From Mucilaginibacter pedocola (GTDB lineage: Bacteria > Bacteroidota > Bacteroidia > Sphingobacteriales > Sphingobacteriaceae): DNA of 64,000 bases. The position numbers and the translations under genes were made by a program. Numbering within the stretch: the first letter of the stretch is position 1; the number at the start of each line of letters is the position of its first letter. The notes beneath the pieces were generated by a model. The model was not told where the DNA came from, made no database searches, and saw only the letters and a program-made list of their open reading frames with translations. Positions 1 to 8,140 of the stretch are shown piece after piece. The stretch covers positions 310,001 to 374,000 of the forward strand of contig NZ_MBTF01000035.1 in the NCBI RefSeq assembly GCF_002013915.1, written 5' to 3'.

Positions 1-625
1 TCTCTATACTGTTTTCGGGCTCCATCCGTGCAATTAGTATGTCGTAATTGTAAGGCTCAACATTGTACTCTTCTAGGCAGGCAAGGTTGGGCTCATCAAA
101 CAGCGTTGCACCGTAAGGTATAAACACGGGCTCTTTACCGTATTTATTTTTGAGGTAGCGTTGTATTTCAATGGAGTCTGCTATCAAATGGTCGCTTGTT
201 AATACAGCAAGCCGCTCGGCAACGCGCAAAAAGGCTTTCGTTTTTTTCGAGTACTTCGCTCGTGCCCATTCCATACCATCCATATTGGTGGTTATTATCG
301 AATTAATGGGTAACAGCCATCCCCAAATAGAGCTGCTGGTATAGCCCAATTGAAGTATGATGTCAAAGTTTTTCTTTCGTGCATCTCTTATGCAGTTCAG
401 GTCGTAAAAAAATTGGCCAACCGTACCCATCTTGTATTCCGGGTCGTAACAGTGGCAGATCTCTACTCCATTCCACTCCTTTTCCTGATAGGGATGGTTG
501 TGGGAGTTATAAACTGTCACTTCGTAGTTTTTCTTGACCAAACCGGCCGATAGGTATTCCGCACATTGTTCAAAACCACCGTAGTGGTTGGGGATGCCTC
601 TTGTTCCAATGATTGCTATGCGCAT
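1..625 (-). CDS. Glycosyltransferase, DUF1972/GT4 type (partial, cut by window edge)
   Basis: This leftward open frame starts at the ATG at 625 and runs off the left end, so about 208 N-terminal residues are visible. The N-terminus reads MRIAIIGTRGIPNHYGGFEQ, a glycine-rich nucleotide-sugar-binding start typical of DUF1972 rhamnosyl/glycosyltransferases that precede a GT4 domain. The expected job is transfer of a sugar from an activated donor to a growing polysaccharide on the cytoplasmic face. It lies at the distal end of the exopolysaccharide cluster but is separated from it by a rightward acyltransferase, so it probably has its own promoter in 626-987. The C-terminal GT4 half with the EX7E motif is not in the window. 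Confidence 0.85.
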   Translation of the reverse strand, partial: MRIAIIGTRGIPNHYGGFEQCAEYLSAGLVKKNYEVTVYNSHNHPYQEKEWNGVEICHCYDPEYKMGTVGQFFYDLNCIRDARKKNFDIILQLGYTSSSIWGWLLPINSIITTNMDGMEWARAKYSKKTKAFLRVAERLAVLTSDHLIADSIEIQRYLKNKYGKEPVFIPYGATLFDEPNLACLEEYNVEPYNYDILIARMEPENSIE

Positions 626-987
626 GGTATATAGTATTATAGGTGGATAATATTTTCTATTACAGGTGTCAGTATTGTTGCCAGCTGTAAGGCCTTCTGA
701 GGCAGGGCGTTTATAGCTGTAAAACAATAATGTAAATTACACTATGTGCAGTAAAAGGCGCGGGTTGAACAACCCATATAAGTAAAATGGCCGAGGCTGA
801 ATGAGGGGTAGAGTACTGAATGAAGCAATAAGCAGTGAATAAAACGAACGGAACGATTTGGGTAGTGCTTTTACATAAGCTATGTTATTATATGCTACAT
901 TTAAAACAGATGCGGGAGGGAGGGAATGTGTATAAAAAGGTTTTTTAATGCCGGGCGGCCTGGCCTGTTATTTAAGCAGTAAACACT
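626..987. other. Divergent intergenic region, 362 nt
   Basis: No coding frame is convincing here. It separates a leftward glycosyltransferase from a rightward acyltransferase, so promoters for both should lie inside. A weak rightward candidate is TTTG at 857-860 followed 20 nt later by TATGTTAT at 881-888, which matches the Bacteroidota -33/-7 pattern (TTTG, TAnnTTTG) only in part. Confidence 0.4.
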
Positions 988-1653
988 ATGAACAACGCTT
1001 TGAAATTTTTAACCAGGATAAACCTGAAAACTATTCGTTTTAACTTTAAATACTTCCCTTTTAAAACGGCAATAAAATTCCCGGTATTAATTTCTAACAA
1101 TGTTTTTTTACACCGTATGCAAGGGCGGGTAATTTTAAACGGGCCTATCCGAACTGCACTTGTGCAAATAGGCTTTGGCCGGATAGGGATATCGGATTTT
1201 AAACGGTCGCGTGCCGTGTGGGAAGTGTATGGCGATGTGGTTTTTAATGGCCGGGCATTTATTATGCATGGCTGCAAACTAAATGTTAGCGAAGGTGCGC
1301 AACTCATATTCGGCGACGATTTTAATATGAGCACCGAGTGTGCCATAGTTGCAGCTAAAAAAATAGAGATTGGCAATCACAGTGGTATATCCTGGGAGAG
1401 CTTAGTTATGGATACCGATTTCCACCACATAGCCGATGAAACAGGCGTGGTGTTTAATCACCCCAAGGAAATAATTATTGGCGATAACGTTTGGGTGGGC
1501 TGCCGTTGCACTATTCTAAAAGGTGCCGTTATCCCTAATGGAAGTATAGTTGCCGCAAACTCTATGGTAACTAAAGGACTTACAGGCGAAAAAAGCATTT
1601 TTGGCGGCAACCCACTTAGGGTATTAAAAAGTGGAATATCCTGGTGGTATTGA
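988..1653 (+). CDS. Left-handed beta-helix (hexapeptide) acyltransferase
   Basis: A 221-residue protein whose C-terminal two thirds (about 75-215) carries hexapeptide repeats of the [LIV]-G-x4 type, seen for example around IGNHSGISWESLVMDTDFHH and IIIGDNVWVGCRCTILKGAV. The histidine pair in the DTDFHH segment fits the active-site position of LbH O-acetyltransferases. It most likely transfers an acetyl group from acetyl-CoA to a sugar of the surface polysaccharide. It is the only rightward gene in the otherwise leftward exopolysaccharide cluster, and must have its own promoter. The long antisense frame over 972-1376 is a shadow. Confidence 0.85.
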   Translation: MNNALKFLTRINLKTIRFNFKYFPFKTAIKFPVLISNNVFLHRMQGRVILNGPIRTALVQIGFGRIGISDFKRSRAVWEVYGDVVFNGRAFIMHGCKLNVSEGAQLIFGDDFNMSTECAIVAAKKIEIGNHSGISWESLVMDTDFHHIADETGVVFNHPKEIIIGDNVWVGCRCTILKGAVIPNGSIVAANSMVTKGLTGEKSIFGGNPLRVLKSGISWWY

Positions 1654-1706
1654 TCTGCCGCTACCATTCACAAACTGAACAACTGCTATAACCGCCGCGC
1701 TCGTGG

Positions 1707-2249
1707 TTAAATTATCGGCAGTACAAAGTCGCCCAAATCGTAAACTAAGCCGTTGTTTCTGTCGGCTATTTTTTTAGCGGGCGTGCCGCCTACAACGGTA
1801 TATGCCGCAACATCCCTCGTAACCACAGCACCTGCAGCTACTACAGCACCCTTACCTATTTTTACTCCGGGTAAAATTATAGCCCGCGAACATATCCAGG
1901 CATGGTCTTCTATAGTTACTGCGGCGCCTGTTTGGGCAAAATCGGGGCTGTTATAATCGTGGTGTAGGGTCCATATCATTACCTCATTACTCAGGTTTAC
2001 ATTGTTGCCTATAGATAAACCCATGCGGGCATCCAGCATTGCTTTATGGCCTATAATGGTACTGTTGCCGATTCGCATTTTCCATGGTGCGCGTACCTCG
2101 AAGCCTCGGTACAAGCCTACTTTTTTACCAATGTTCGCTCTTAATATCCGCAGCAACCCTATCCGCACAAAATGAAACGGCAACAGCGCTATAGTTGCCG
2201 AAACTATATAGATACACGAACCTTTAAATTTTTCGAAGCTACTTGCCAT
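1707..2249 (-). CDS. WcaF-like colanic-acid-type acetyltransferase
   Basis: A 180-residue LbH acyltransferase. After a short hydrophobic N-terminus (about 12-33) it has the RGFEVRAPWKMRIGNSTIIG segment and a WTLHHD motif near residue 95, both characteristic of WcaF/putative colanic acid biosynthesis acetyltransferases, followed by hexapeptide turns to about 165. Expected activity is O-acetylation of a lipid-linked repeat unit, with acetyl-CoA as donor. It is the last gene of the leftward operon, 10 nt after the upstream acyltransferase gene, and so is probably co-transcribed with it. Confidence 0.85.
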   Translation of the reverse strand: MASSFEKFKGSCIYIVSATIALLPFHFVRIGLLRILRANIGKKVGLYRGFEVRAPWKMRIGNSTIIGHKAMLDARMGLSIGNNVNLSNEVMIWTLHHDYNSPDFAQTGAAVTIEDHAWICSRAIILPGVKIGKGAVVAAGAVVTRDVAAYTVVGGTPAKKIADRNNGLVYDLGDFVLPII

Positions 2250-2259
2250 AAGAATAGGT

Positions 2260-3018
2260 TTATGCAGAAATTTTTATGGTGGGGATCTCTTGCTTTATCA
2301 AATTTGCCTCAGTTGCAAAGCACCTGCTTTTTAATACTTTGGCGGGCACTCCTCTTGCTATCGAATTTGGAGGCACAGACCTGGTAACTACACTGCCCGC
2401 CGCTATTACACAACCCTCGCCAATAGTAACACCATCTATAATAGTTACACCGGCGCCAATCCAGCAGTTATCTTTTATTACTACCCCCACCCGGGTTACC
2501 CCCTGGTTTTTAATAATAACATCGGCATCTGCAAATACATGGTTTTCGGAGAATATTTTTACCCCCGGCCCAATTATTACGTTGTCGCCAATTTCTATCC
2601 CGCCCTGGCCGCCAATAAAAGCATTCTCGTTTATGCCGGTGTTGTTGCCTATGCTTACGCCAATACCCTTGTGGGCTATAACGCCGGTGCACAAAATGGT
2701 GCTGTTGCGGGCTATGGTTACATTGTCTTTTAGTTTTATGCCGTTTGCCGATAGGGCATTTAAATAAACACCATCTTCCAGTATCAAATTTTTGCCGGCA
2801 GATATCAGATGCGCATGTTTTATTTTAACCCCCGTGCCAATAAACATCAGCCCCTTTGATTTTACCAGTATTTTAACAAACAGGCCCCGCAGTACCTGGC
2901 GCGATCGGCCCAACAGCACAATAAACAGATCGAGCGGCTGGTAGTCGCTTTCCCATTTATAGTTAGGGTCGCGTTTTAGCTTTCTGATTAGTTTTTCAAT
3001 TAACATTTGCCTTTTCAA
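2260..3018 (-). CDS. Acyltransferase with long left-handed beta helix
   Basis: A 252-residue protein with an unusually long run of hexapeptide repeats (about 60-235), including IGNNTGINENAFIGGQGGIE and IKDNCWIGAGVTIIDGVTIG, and the usual capping segment SIARGVPAKVLK. It belongs to the LbH acyltransferase superfamily (serine acetyltransferase, maltose O-acetyltransferase and relatives). The substrate cannot be told from sequence; the setting points to polysaccharide acylation. The first residues overlap the end of the upstream glycosyltransferase by 23 nt (11 nt if the internal Met at 3006 is used), which indicates translational coupling. Confidence 0.82.
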   Translation of the reverse strand: MKRQMLIEKLIRKLKRDPNYKWESDYQPLDLFIVLLGRSRQVLRGLFVKILVKSKGLMFIGTGVKIKHAHLISAGKNLILEDGVYLNALSANGIKLKDNVTIARNSTILCTGVIAHKGIGVSIGNNTGINENAFIGGQGGIEIGDNVIIGPGVKIFSENHVFADADVIIKNQGVTRVGVVIKDNCWIGAGVTIIDGVTIGEGCVIAAGSVVTRSVPPNSIARGVPAKVLKSRCFATEANLIKQEIPTIKISA

Positions 3019-4132
3019 TTAATGTTAAAATTTGCTGTGCCGACTTCGACCATACAAAGTTTGCGGCCCTGTAAAGGCCCTTTTTAATTTTATCGTTATA
3101 CAATACCGGGTCGTTCAGTAATGCATTTATTTTATGGGCAATATCGCAGGGGTTATCGGGCTCAAAATAAACCGCTGCATCGCCGCAAATTTCGGGCATG
3201 GCCGTTCGGTTAGATGTTGCTACCGGCACACCGCACTTCATGGCCTCTAACGGGGGTAAACCAAAACCTTCGGCAAAAGATGGGAAGCAAAAAACAGTGG
3301 CACATGCGTATATCAGCTGCAGGTCTTTTTCGGGCACGTGGCCGGTAAACATAATCCTGTCGCTTAATTTTTCGTCGGTTATGTATTTTTTCAAATCCGC
3401 ATATAAATTGTTTTTTTCGCCAACTATCAGTAACGGGATCTTTTTATCGTCGAGATAGTTGAGCGCTTTTACCAGGTTTACCAGGTTTTTGCGAATGTTA
3501 ACCCTGCCTACAAAAAGCAGGTAACTGCAAGGCAGCTCGTACTTGTTAATTACATTGTAAACAGCATCTTCGGCATAATAGCTTACCGGTTTAAAATCAT
3601 CATTAATGCCATGGTATACCACGTTAATGCCCTTATCATTGGCAATGCCATTGCCTATGAGGCGTTTTTTTTCAGATTCGGATATGGCAATTATACTGTT
3701 GGCTGTTAGCGCCGAGCGTTTCATTTGTTTAAAGTACAACAGCTCGGGTTTAGTGTAATATTCCGGATGGTCCAGAAAAAGCACATCGTGTATGTAAGCT
3801 ATCTTATAAAGTTTGCCCGGCCAGGTGCTGCTAAAGTTTTGGAATAACACCACGCTTAAGTTATACCGCAGTGCCGCTATTGGTATCAAAAACAGGTTTG
3901 ATACCAGGTTGGGTAAATTTGCCAGCGATATTAGTTTAACGCTTGCCGGGAAGTATTCCATGGCTTGCTTGCGGTATTTACTGGTTATCAGCAAAAACAA
4001 ATTAAAGCGGTCGTTATTGTTCAATATAAGTTCGTTCACGAGGTTTTTAACCACCATGTTTCCGCTTGGCGGCCCTTCAAAAAACCACTTGGCATCTATC
4101 CCTACGTTCAGTTTTGTGTTTGTGATAAGCAT
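2996..4132 (-). CDS. GT4-family glycosyltransferase
   Basis: A 378-residue retaining glycosyltransferase of the GT-B fold. The C-terminal Rossmann domain has LLFVGRVNIRKNLVNLVKAL (about 205-225) and the EX7E-type signature in PSFAEGFGLPPLEAMKCGVP (about 282-301), which binds the nucleotide-sugar donor. It would add one sugar of the exopolysaccharide repeat unit at the inner membrane. The gene sits 1 nt after its upstream neighbour and overlaps the next gene, so it is firmly inside the operon. The sugar specificity is not predictable. Confidence 0.9.
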   Translation of the reverse strand: MLITNTKLNVGIDAKWFFEGPPSGNMVVKNLVNELILNNNDRFNLFLLITSKYRKQAMEYFPASVKLISLANLPNLVSNLFLIPIAALRYNLSVVLFQNFSSTWPGKLYKIAYIHDVLFLDHPEYYTKPELLYFKQMKRSALTANSIIAISESEKKRLIGNGIANDKGINVVYHGINDDFKPVSYYAEDAVYNVINKYELPCSYLLFVGRVNIRKNLVNLVKALNYLDDKKIPLLIVGEKNNLYADLKKYITDEKLSDRIMFTGHVPEKDLQLIYACATVFCFPSFAEGFGLPPLEAMKCGVPVATSNRTAMPEICGDAAVYFEPDNPCDIAHKINALLNDPVLYNDKIKKGLYRAANFVWSKSAQQILTLIEKANVN

Positions 4133-4133
4133 T

Positions 4134-5432
4134 TTAGGTCATGGTTAAGGTGTGGGTAGGGTAAATGCTATGGCGGGCATGGGCCAATATGGCCTCGTCA
4201 TATATCTTGTTCAGCTTTGCCAACCTTTTATCCCATTTGTGCTCGTTGGCGCAAACCAGAGTTGTATGGTACATATCGGCCAGTATTTTTGTATTGCACA
4301 GCAAGTTGTCCAGTGCGCAGCTCATTTCTTTTACCATGTCGGAATGGTTGCCGGGCAAAATTTTTATACCGCATTTGCTGCAAAGTACATCGCCCATGCC
4401 GCAGTGGTCAATAGTTAGGGTGGGTACCCCATTGCTCATGGCCTCAAAAGTTACTGCGGGGTTATCTTCAGCAATGCTGGTAATCATATGTAAATGTGCG
4501 TTCACCATTATTTGCAAAGCTTGTTTGCGCGGCAAATGGCCATAAAAAGTAATGTTACCTGCTATGCCTTTAGTTGTTGCGTAATTCTCAAGCTCGTTAC
4601 GCAGGGGGCCATCGCCAAGCACATGCAACTTCCAGTTATTTTGCTTTAGGGCAGCTAAGGCATCAATACATAATTTCAAGTTTTTGCGATGGATGAGGCT
4701 GCCGCTCCAAACCAAATCTACTTGCCTGTCTATGTTGTTAAACTTATCCGCTGCCGGTGTTACGCGGCAGGCGGCAGCTTGTTCGGGCAGGTAATAGCTA
4801 TCCCGGTTGAAGCGCTGCCAAATAGTTTCGCGGCCCAAAAGTGTTGCAGATATAAGAACATCTGCCTTTTCAAAAGCGGCTTTTATCCTGAAAGAATAGC
4901 CCAGCTGGTACCGGTTTATATAATTTTTTACAATGAATTTAAGCCGGGCTTTAACAGGCAGCGTAGCAATTAACTCGCCGTCCATTATTTTCATTCCGCC
5001 TATTGGCCCCCAAACCAGGGGTTTGCCCAATTGATGTAAAAAGCCCGGCTCGCGAAAACCTATAGGCCCCAGTTGATGCACTACATCAATATCAACCGTT
5101 TTTGCAATCTCTTGTGCTGCTTTTAGCGCCTGCTTTTGCCACAAGTAATAAGCAAAGTAAAAAAACCAGCCTAAGCCCACTTTATTCAACAGGTTAATGC
5201 TGTTGGCCAGCCATCCGCCTTTTACCTCAATAAATTTTACGGTGGGCATCACATGCTCTTCGAGATATAGTTTAAGTCCTTCTGTATCGCCCATGTGATC
5301 GTCAGACATGCCGTACAGTACCCACAGTTGATGCTGCTCCGCAAGGTTTACAACGGTATTCCATGCCGCAGCATACTCCGAACCCTTGGTTGGAGATATT
5401 GCATATGCCGATATGAGGATATTCTTTTTCAC
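4134..5432 (-). CDS. GT4-family glycosyltransferase
   Basis: A 432-residue GT-B glycosyltransferase, longer than most GT4 enzymes in its N-terminal half. The start MKKNILISAYAISPTKGSEY fits the acceptor-binding loop of this group, and the donor signature is SIAEDNPAVTFEAMSNGVPT at about 330-350, an EX7E variant. HRKNLKLCIDAL near residue 248 is the usual loop before the donor domain. The gene overlaps the upstream GT2 gene by 4 nt (ATGA overlap at 5429-5432), a standard sign of translational coupling. Its acceptor and donor are unknown. Confidence 0.88.
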   Translation of the reverse strand: MKKNILISAYAISPTKGSEYAAAWNTVVNLAEQHQLWVLYGMSDDHMGDTEGLKLYLEEHVMPTVKFIEVKGGWLANSINLLNKVGLGWFFYFAYYLWQKQALKAAQEIAKTVDIDVVHQLGPIGFREPGFLHQLGKPLVWGPIGGMKIMDGELIATLPVKARLKFIVKNYINRYQLGYSFRIKAAFEKADVLISATLLGRETIWQRFNRDSYYLPEQAAACRVTPAADKFNNIDRQVDLVWSGSLIHRKNLKLCIDALAALKQNNWKLHVLGDGPLRNELENYATTKGIAGNITFYGHLPRKQALQIMVNAHLHMITSIAEDNPAVTFEAMSNGVPTLTIDHCGMGDVLCSKCGIKILPGNHSDMVKEMSCALDNLLCNTKILADMYHTTLVCANEHKWDKRLAKLNKIYDEAILAHARHSIYPTHTLTMT

Positions 5433-6205
5433 GATGCAGCAGTAATTTTAACCTCGCGAAAAGGGTCGTTATACCAAAGGCGCCAGCGTAGTTTGTTTAA
5501 ATAATTGAACATGCCCGATAGCACGAAATTAAACCCGTTCAAGTTCCTTTTCATCACGGCCAGTTCTTCCCGGTGCATTTTCTGCACATCGTTACTTACC
5601 CCGAAAGTGCGCATGCAGGTAATGTGTTCATCTACATATTTGATGGAGTAGCCGGCTCGTTTTATCCGCAAAAACAAGTCGAAATCCATGGCTATTTTTA
5701 GTGTGGTATCGTAGCCGCCAACCCTTTTATACACACTGTTTCTTACAAAACAAGTAGGATGCATTATATACATGCCATAGTTAAGCCAGCTTACTTTGCT
5801 CTTTTTTATGCGCTGAAAACCGTTTTGGCCAATAAGCAATAAATTGCCGCAGCAAACATTATCACCGGCATTTGTATTGGCCATCATTAGTTCTACAGCG
5901 TTGGGGGTATACCAGTCATCGGCGTTCACTAACCCAATCCAATCGCCGGTAGCCAAAGCAATGCCTTTATTAAAACCGTCGGCAATACCTTTATCGGGTT
6001 CGCTTACAATAACGCTTATGTTATCCCGGTACTTCTCTATCACTTGCAGGGTGCCGTCGGTAGATCCGCCGTCAATCACTATATATTCAATGTTTTTATA
6101 GGTTTGGTTAATAACGCTTACAATAGTTTGCTCAATGGTGCTAACCGCGTTAAGCACCGTTGTCACTATTGTCACCTTTAAATTTGTGTGATGGGGTATA
6201 TTCAT
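5429..6205 (-). CDS. GT2-family glycosyltransferase
   Basis: A 258-residue GT-A fold inverting glycosyltransferase. It opens with TIVTTVLNAVSTIEQTIVSV and continues to VIDGGSTDGT, the nucleotide-binding face of GT2 enzymes. The metal/nucleotide-binding acidic motif is VNADDWYTP near residue 95, and the second conserved region contains GGYDTTLKIAMDFDLFLRIK. It would extend the repeat unit in the cytoplasm before flipping by the Wzx-like protein. It overlaps the next gene by 4 nt and lies 7 nt after the polymerase gene. Confidence 0.9.
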   Translation of the reverse strand: MNIPHHTNLKVTIVTTVLNAVSTIEQTIVSVINQTYKNIEYIVIDGGSTDGTLQVIEKYRDNISVIVSEPDKGIADGFNKGIALATGDWIGLVNADDWYTPNAVELMMANTNAGDNVCCGNLLLIGQNGFQRIKKSKVSWLNYGMYIMHPTCFVRNSVYKRVGGYDTTLKIAMDFDLFLRIKRAGYSIKYVDEHITCMRTFGVSNDVQKMHREELAVMKRNLNGFNFVLSGMFNYLNKLRWRLWYNDPFREVKITAAS

Positions 6206-6212
6206 AACGGTA

Positions 6213-7469
6213 TTAATAAGCGGGTTGATGAATAGGGGGCTCGTTGTATTCGGTCAAGAAAAGCAGGTAGTTAAAGTTTAAATAGCTATAACCAAGCGTT
6301 ATCATTAGTATGCTCATCTCCACATTAAAAAATGCGGTAACAATGTAGTTGGTAAGGAACAGGCTGAAAATGCAGCCGATGGTAAGTGCCGCAAATAGTT
6401 TTATGACCGGTTTTTCTTGTGTATTAGCGTATTTGCGCCAGTTAATAAACACCAGCCTCAGGAATAGTATTAGGTAAGTGAGGATGCCTATTATGCCCGT
6501 TTTAATAAGCAAATATAGCCAGCCATTGTGCAGCACGGGGATGTATTGGTAATCGGTATCTTCGCCTAACCTCAGGAAAGTTTTCAGATCTACCAATTTG
6601 CCTAAACCACCGAATATCCAGTCTTTGGTATCGCCCTGGGCGTATTGGTTTAGCGCCATAAACGATTCATAGCCCCGGTATTTGGTGTTTATTTCCTCTT
6701 CGGTATTGTAATTGCCAATGCTCAGTTCGTTAAACGAGCCTAAAAGTTTATCTACAAATGATGTTGATGTTTCGGTAGCCCTAAAAAAGTTGGCAGGCAC
6801 CATAAAAAGCAGCATAACTATCATGAATGACACAGGTATTACCCATTGCCTCTTTACTTTATCGGCTACAAGCAATAGCAAAAAGCAAAGTGTTATAACA
6901 AGGTAAGTACGCGATGCGCACATGTATATGCCCATGGCATTTATCAGCAGGAACAGGTTGAACTGAAACCGGCTAAACAACCTGATGTTGAATTTTTTAG
7001 TTATGAGTAAAGCGGCAAGCGCTATTGGCGGGCCGGGGGTACCAACAATACCCGCAGCATAGTGGGCCGAATAAGGATCGCTGAGCGAGCCAACGCCCAT
7101 GTAATAAACCGAGATAGAGGTTACCAGAATAGAGGTGAGTACACCGGCGTAAACCAGCGCCTTTAAAAACTCGCCAATTTTTAACCTGAAAGCCAGTAAA
7201 ATACCAGCTAAAATGAATATTACGGGTAGCAGGAAGTAGTAGAAATCTTTAAAAATAAGATAGTTATCGTTAGAGAAACCGGCAAACAGCCCCAAAACAA
7301 TCGGGATGATAAGAATGGTAAACAACCGCACCGGTTTTAGCGCGGTTAGGTGCTTTTTTAGCGGCATGGCAATTATAATGGCGGCTACCCCCAAAACAAT
7401 TGCTTGCATGTGGAAAAACGAAGCTAAAACCAGCACAAGTAGCAGGGCCGAATAAAACTTTGCTCTCAT
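6213..7469 (-). CDS. Wzy-like polysaccharide polymerase / O-antigen ligase family protein
   Basis: A 418-residue polytopic membrane protein with about ten to twelve hydrophobic segments. A long non-membrane loop at about 230-300 (from GSFNELSIGNYNTEEEINTK onward) fits the large periplasmic loop of Wzy/WaaL proteins, and HNGWLYLLIKTGIIGILTYL after it matches the segment that usually follows the conserved His in this family. It probably polymerises lipid-linked repeat units in the periplasm. Wzy proteins diverge strongly, so the call rests on topology, loop and context with Wzx, Wzc and glycosyltransferases. Confidence 0.8.
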   Translation of the reverse strand: MRAKFYSALLLVLVLASFFHMQAIVLGVAAIIIAMPLKKHLTALKPVRLFTILIIPIVLGLFAGFSNDNYLIFKDFYYFLLPVIFILAGILLAFRLKIGEFLKALVYAGVLTSILVTSISVYYMGVGSLSDPYSAHYAAGIVGTPGPPIALAALLITKKFNIRLFSRFQFNLFLLINAMGIYMCASRTYLVITLCFLLLLVADKVKRQWVIPVSFMIVMLLFMVPANFFRATETSTSFVDKLLGSFNELSIGNYNTEEEINTKYRGYESFMALNQYAQGDTKDWIFGGLGKLVDLKTFLRLGEDTDYQYIPVLHNGWLYLLIKTGIIGILTYLILFLRLVFINWRKYANTQEKPVIKLFAALTIGCIFSLFLTNYIVTAFFNVEMSILMITLGYSYLNFNYLLFLTEYNEPPIHQPAY

Positions 7470-7482
7470 AGCGTTATAATTT

Positions 7483-8121
7483 TTATGAGGTGTAACTATT
7501 CTCTTTGATAAAAACGGCCGGGTTGCCGGCCCAAACCTGTTCGTCGGGTATGCTTTTAAAAACTACCGAGCCGGCGCCAACTATTGAATTTTTGCCAATG
7601 GTTACACCTTTTAAAATTGTGGTGTGCCCGCCAATAAAGGCACCGTCCATTATGGTAACGGGTTTGCTTTTTACGCCATCTATACTTTCGGGTACCCTAT
7701 TGCGTATCCGGGCATCAAGCGAATGGAAATCGGTATCGTAAATAACCGTGTTTATGCCAATTTTTACATTATTGCCAATGGCTATTTTGCTATGGCATAT
7801 AATGGCAATGGAGGTTACGCCCACGTTATCGCCTATAACAATTTCGGCACCTTTGGCGGCTACAAAGTAGCATTGTTGCTGCCTGCCGCCCATAGCATGG
7901 TATTTACCGCTGTTAAACCAAAACCCTTTGCCTATGGTAAACTTCCCTTCCATATTAATATCAAGTATGGGGATGCCGAAGCCTACAAAATCGCTATTAA
8001 ATTCAACCCCGTTAAGGTGGAATTTAAACGTTGTAACTATGTGCGAGTACACCCTTGCGCTGTTGTAGTAAACTACACGCATGCCGCGGTAAGCTTTTCG
8101 TATGTAGTGTATCAGGCTCAT
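7483..8121 (-). CDS. Left-handed beta-helix acyltransferase
   Basis: A hexapeptide-repeat acyltransferase of 212 residues if the ATG at 8121 (MSLIHYIRKAYRG) is used. A longer frame to 8172 would overlap the flippase gene by 32 nt and adds a non-conserved leader, so I prefer 8121. Repeats run from about 55 to 195, with AIICHSKIAIGNNVKIGINT and MDGAFIGGHTTILKGVTIGK, and a DTDFHS active-site segment close in sequence to that of the rightward acyltransferase at 988-1653. It should O-acylate the polysaccharide. It lies between the Wzx and Wzy genes in the same operon. Confidence 0.82.
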   Translation of the reverse strand: MSLIHYIRKAYRGMRVVYYNSARVYSHIVTTFKFHLNGVEFNSDFVGFGIPILDINMEGKFTIGKGFWFNSGKYHAMGGRQQQCYFVAAKGAEIVIGDNVGVTSIAIICHSKIAIGNNVKIGINTVIYDTDFHSLDARIRNRVPESIDGVKSKPVTIMDGAFIGGHTTILKGVTIGKNSIVGAGSVVFKSIPDEQVWAGNPAVFIKENSYTS

Positions 8122-8140
8122 TTTATTATATGTGTATTTA

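Noticed and set aside
972..1376. 134-codon leftward frame opposite the first acyltransferase
   Set aside because: The rightward hexapeptide repeats prove the other strand is coding.
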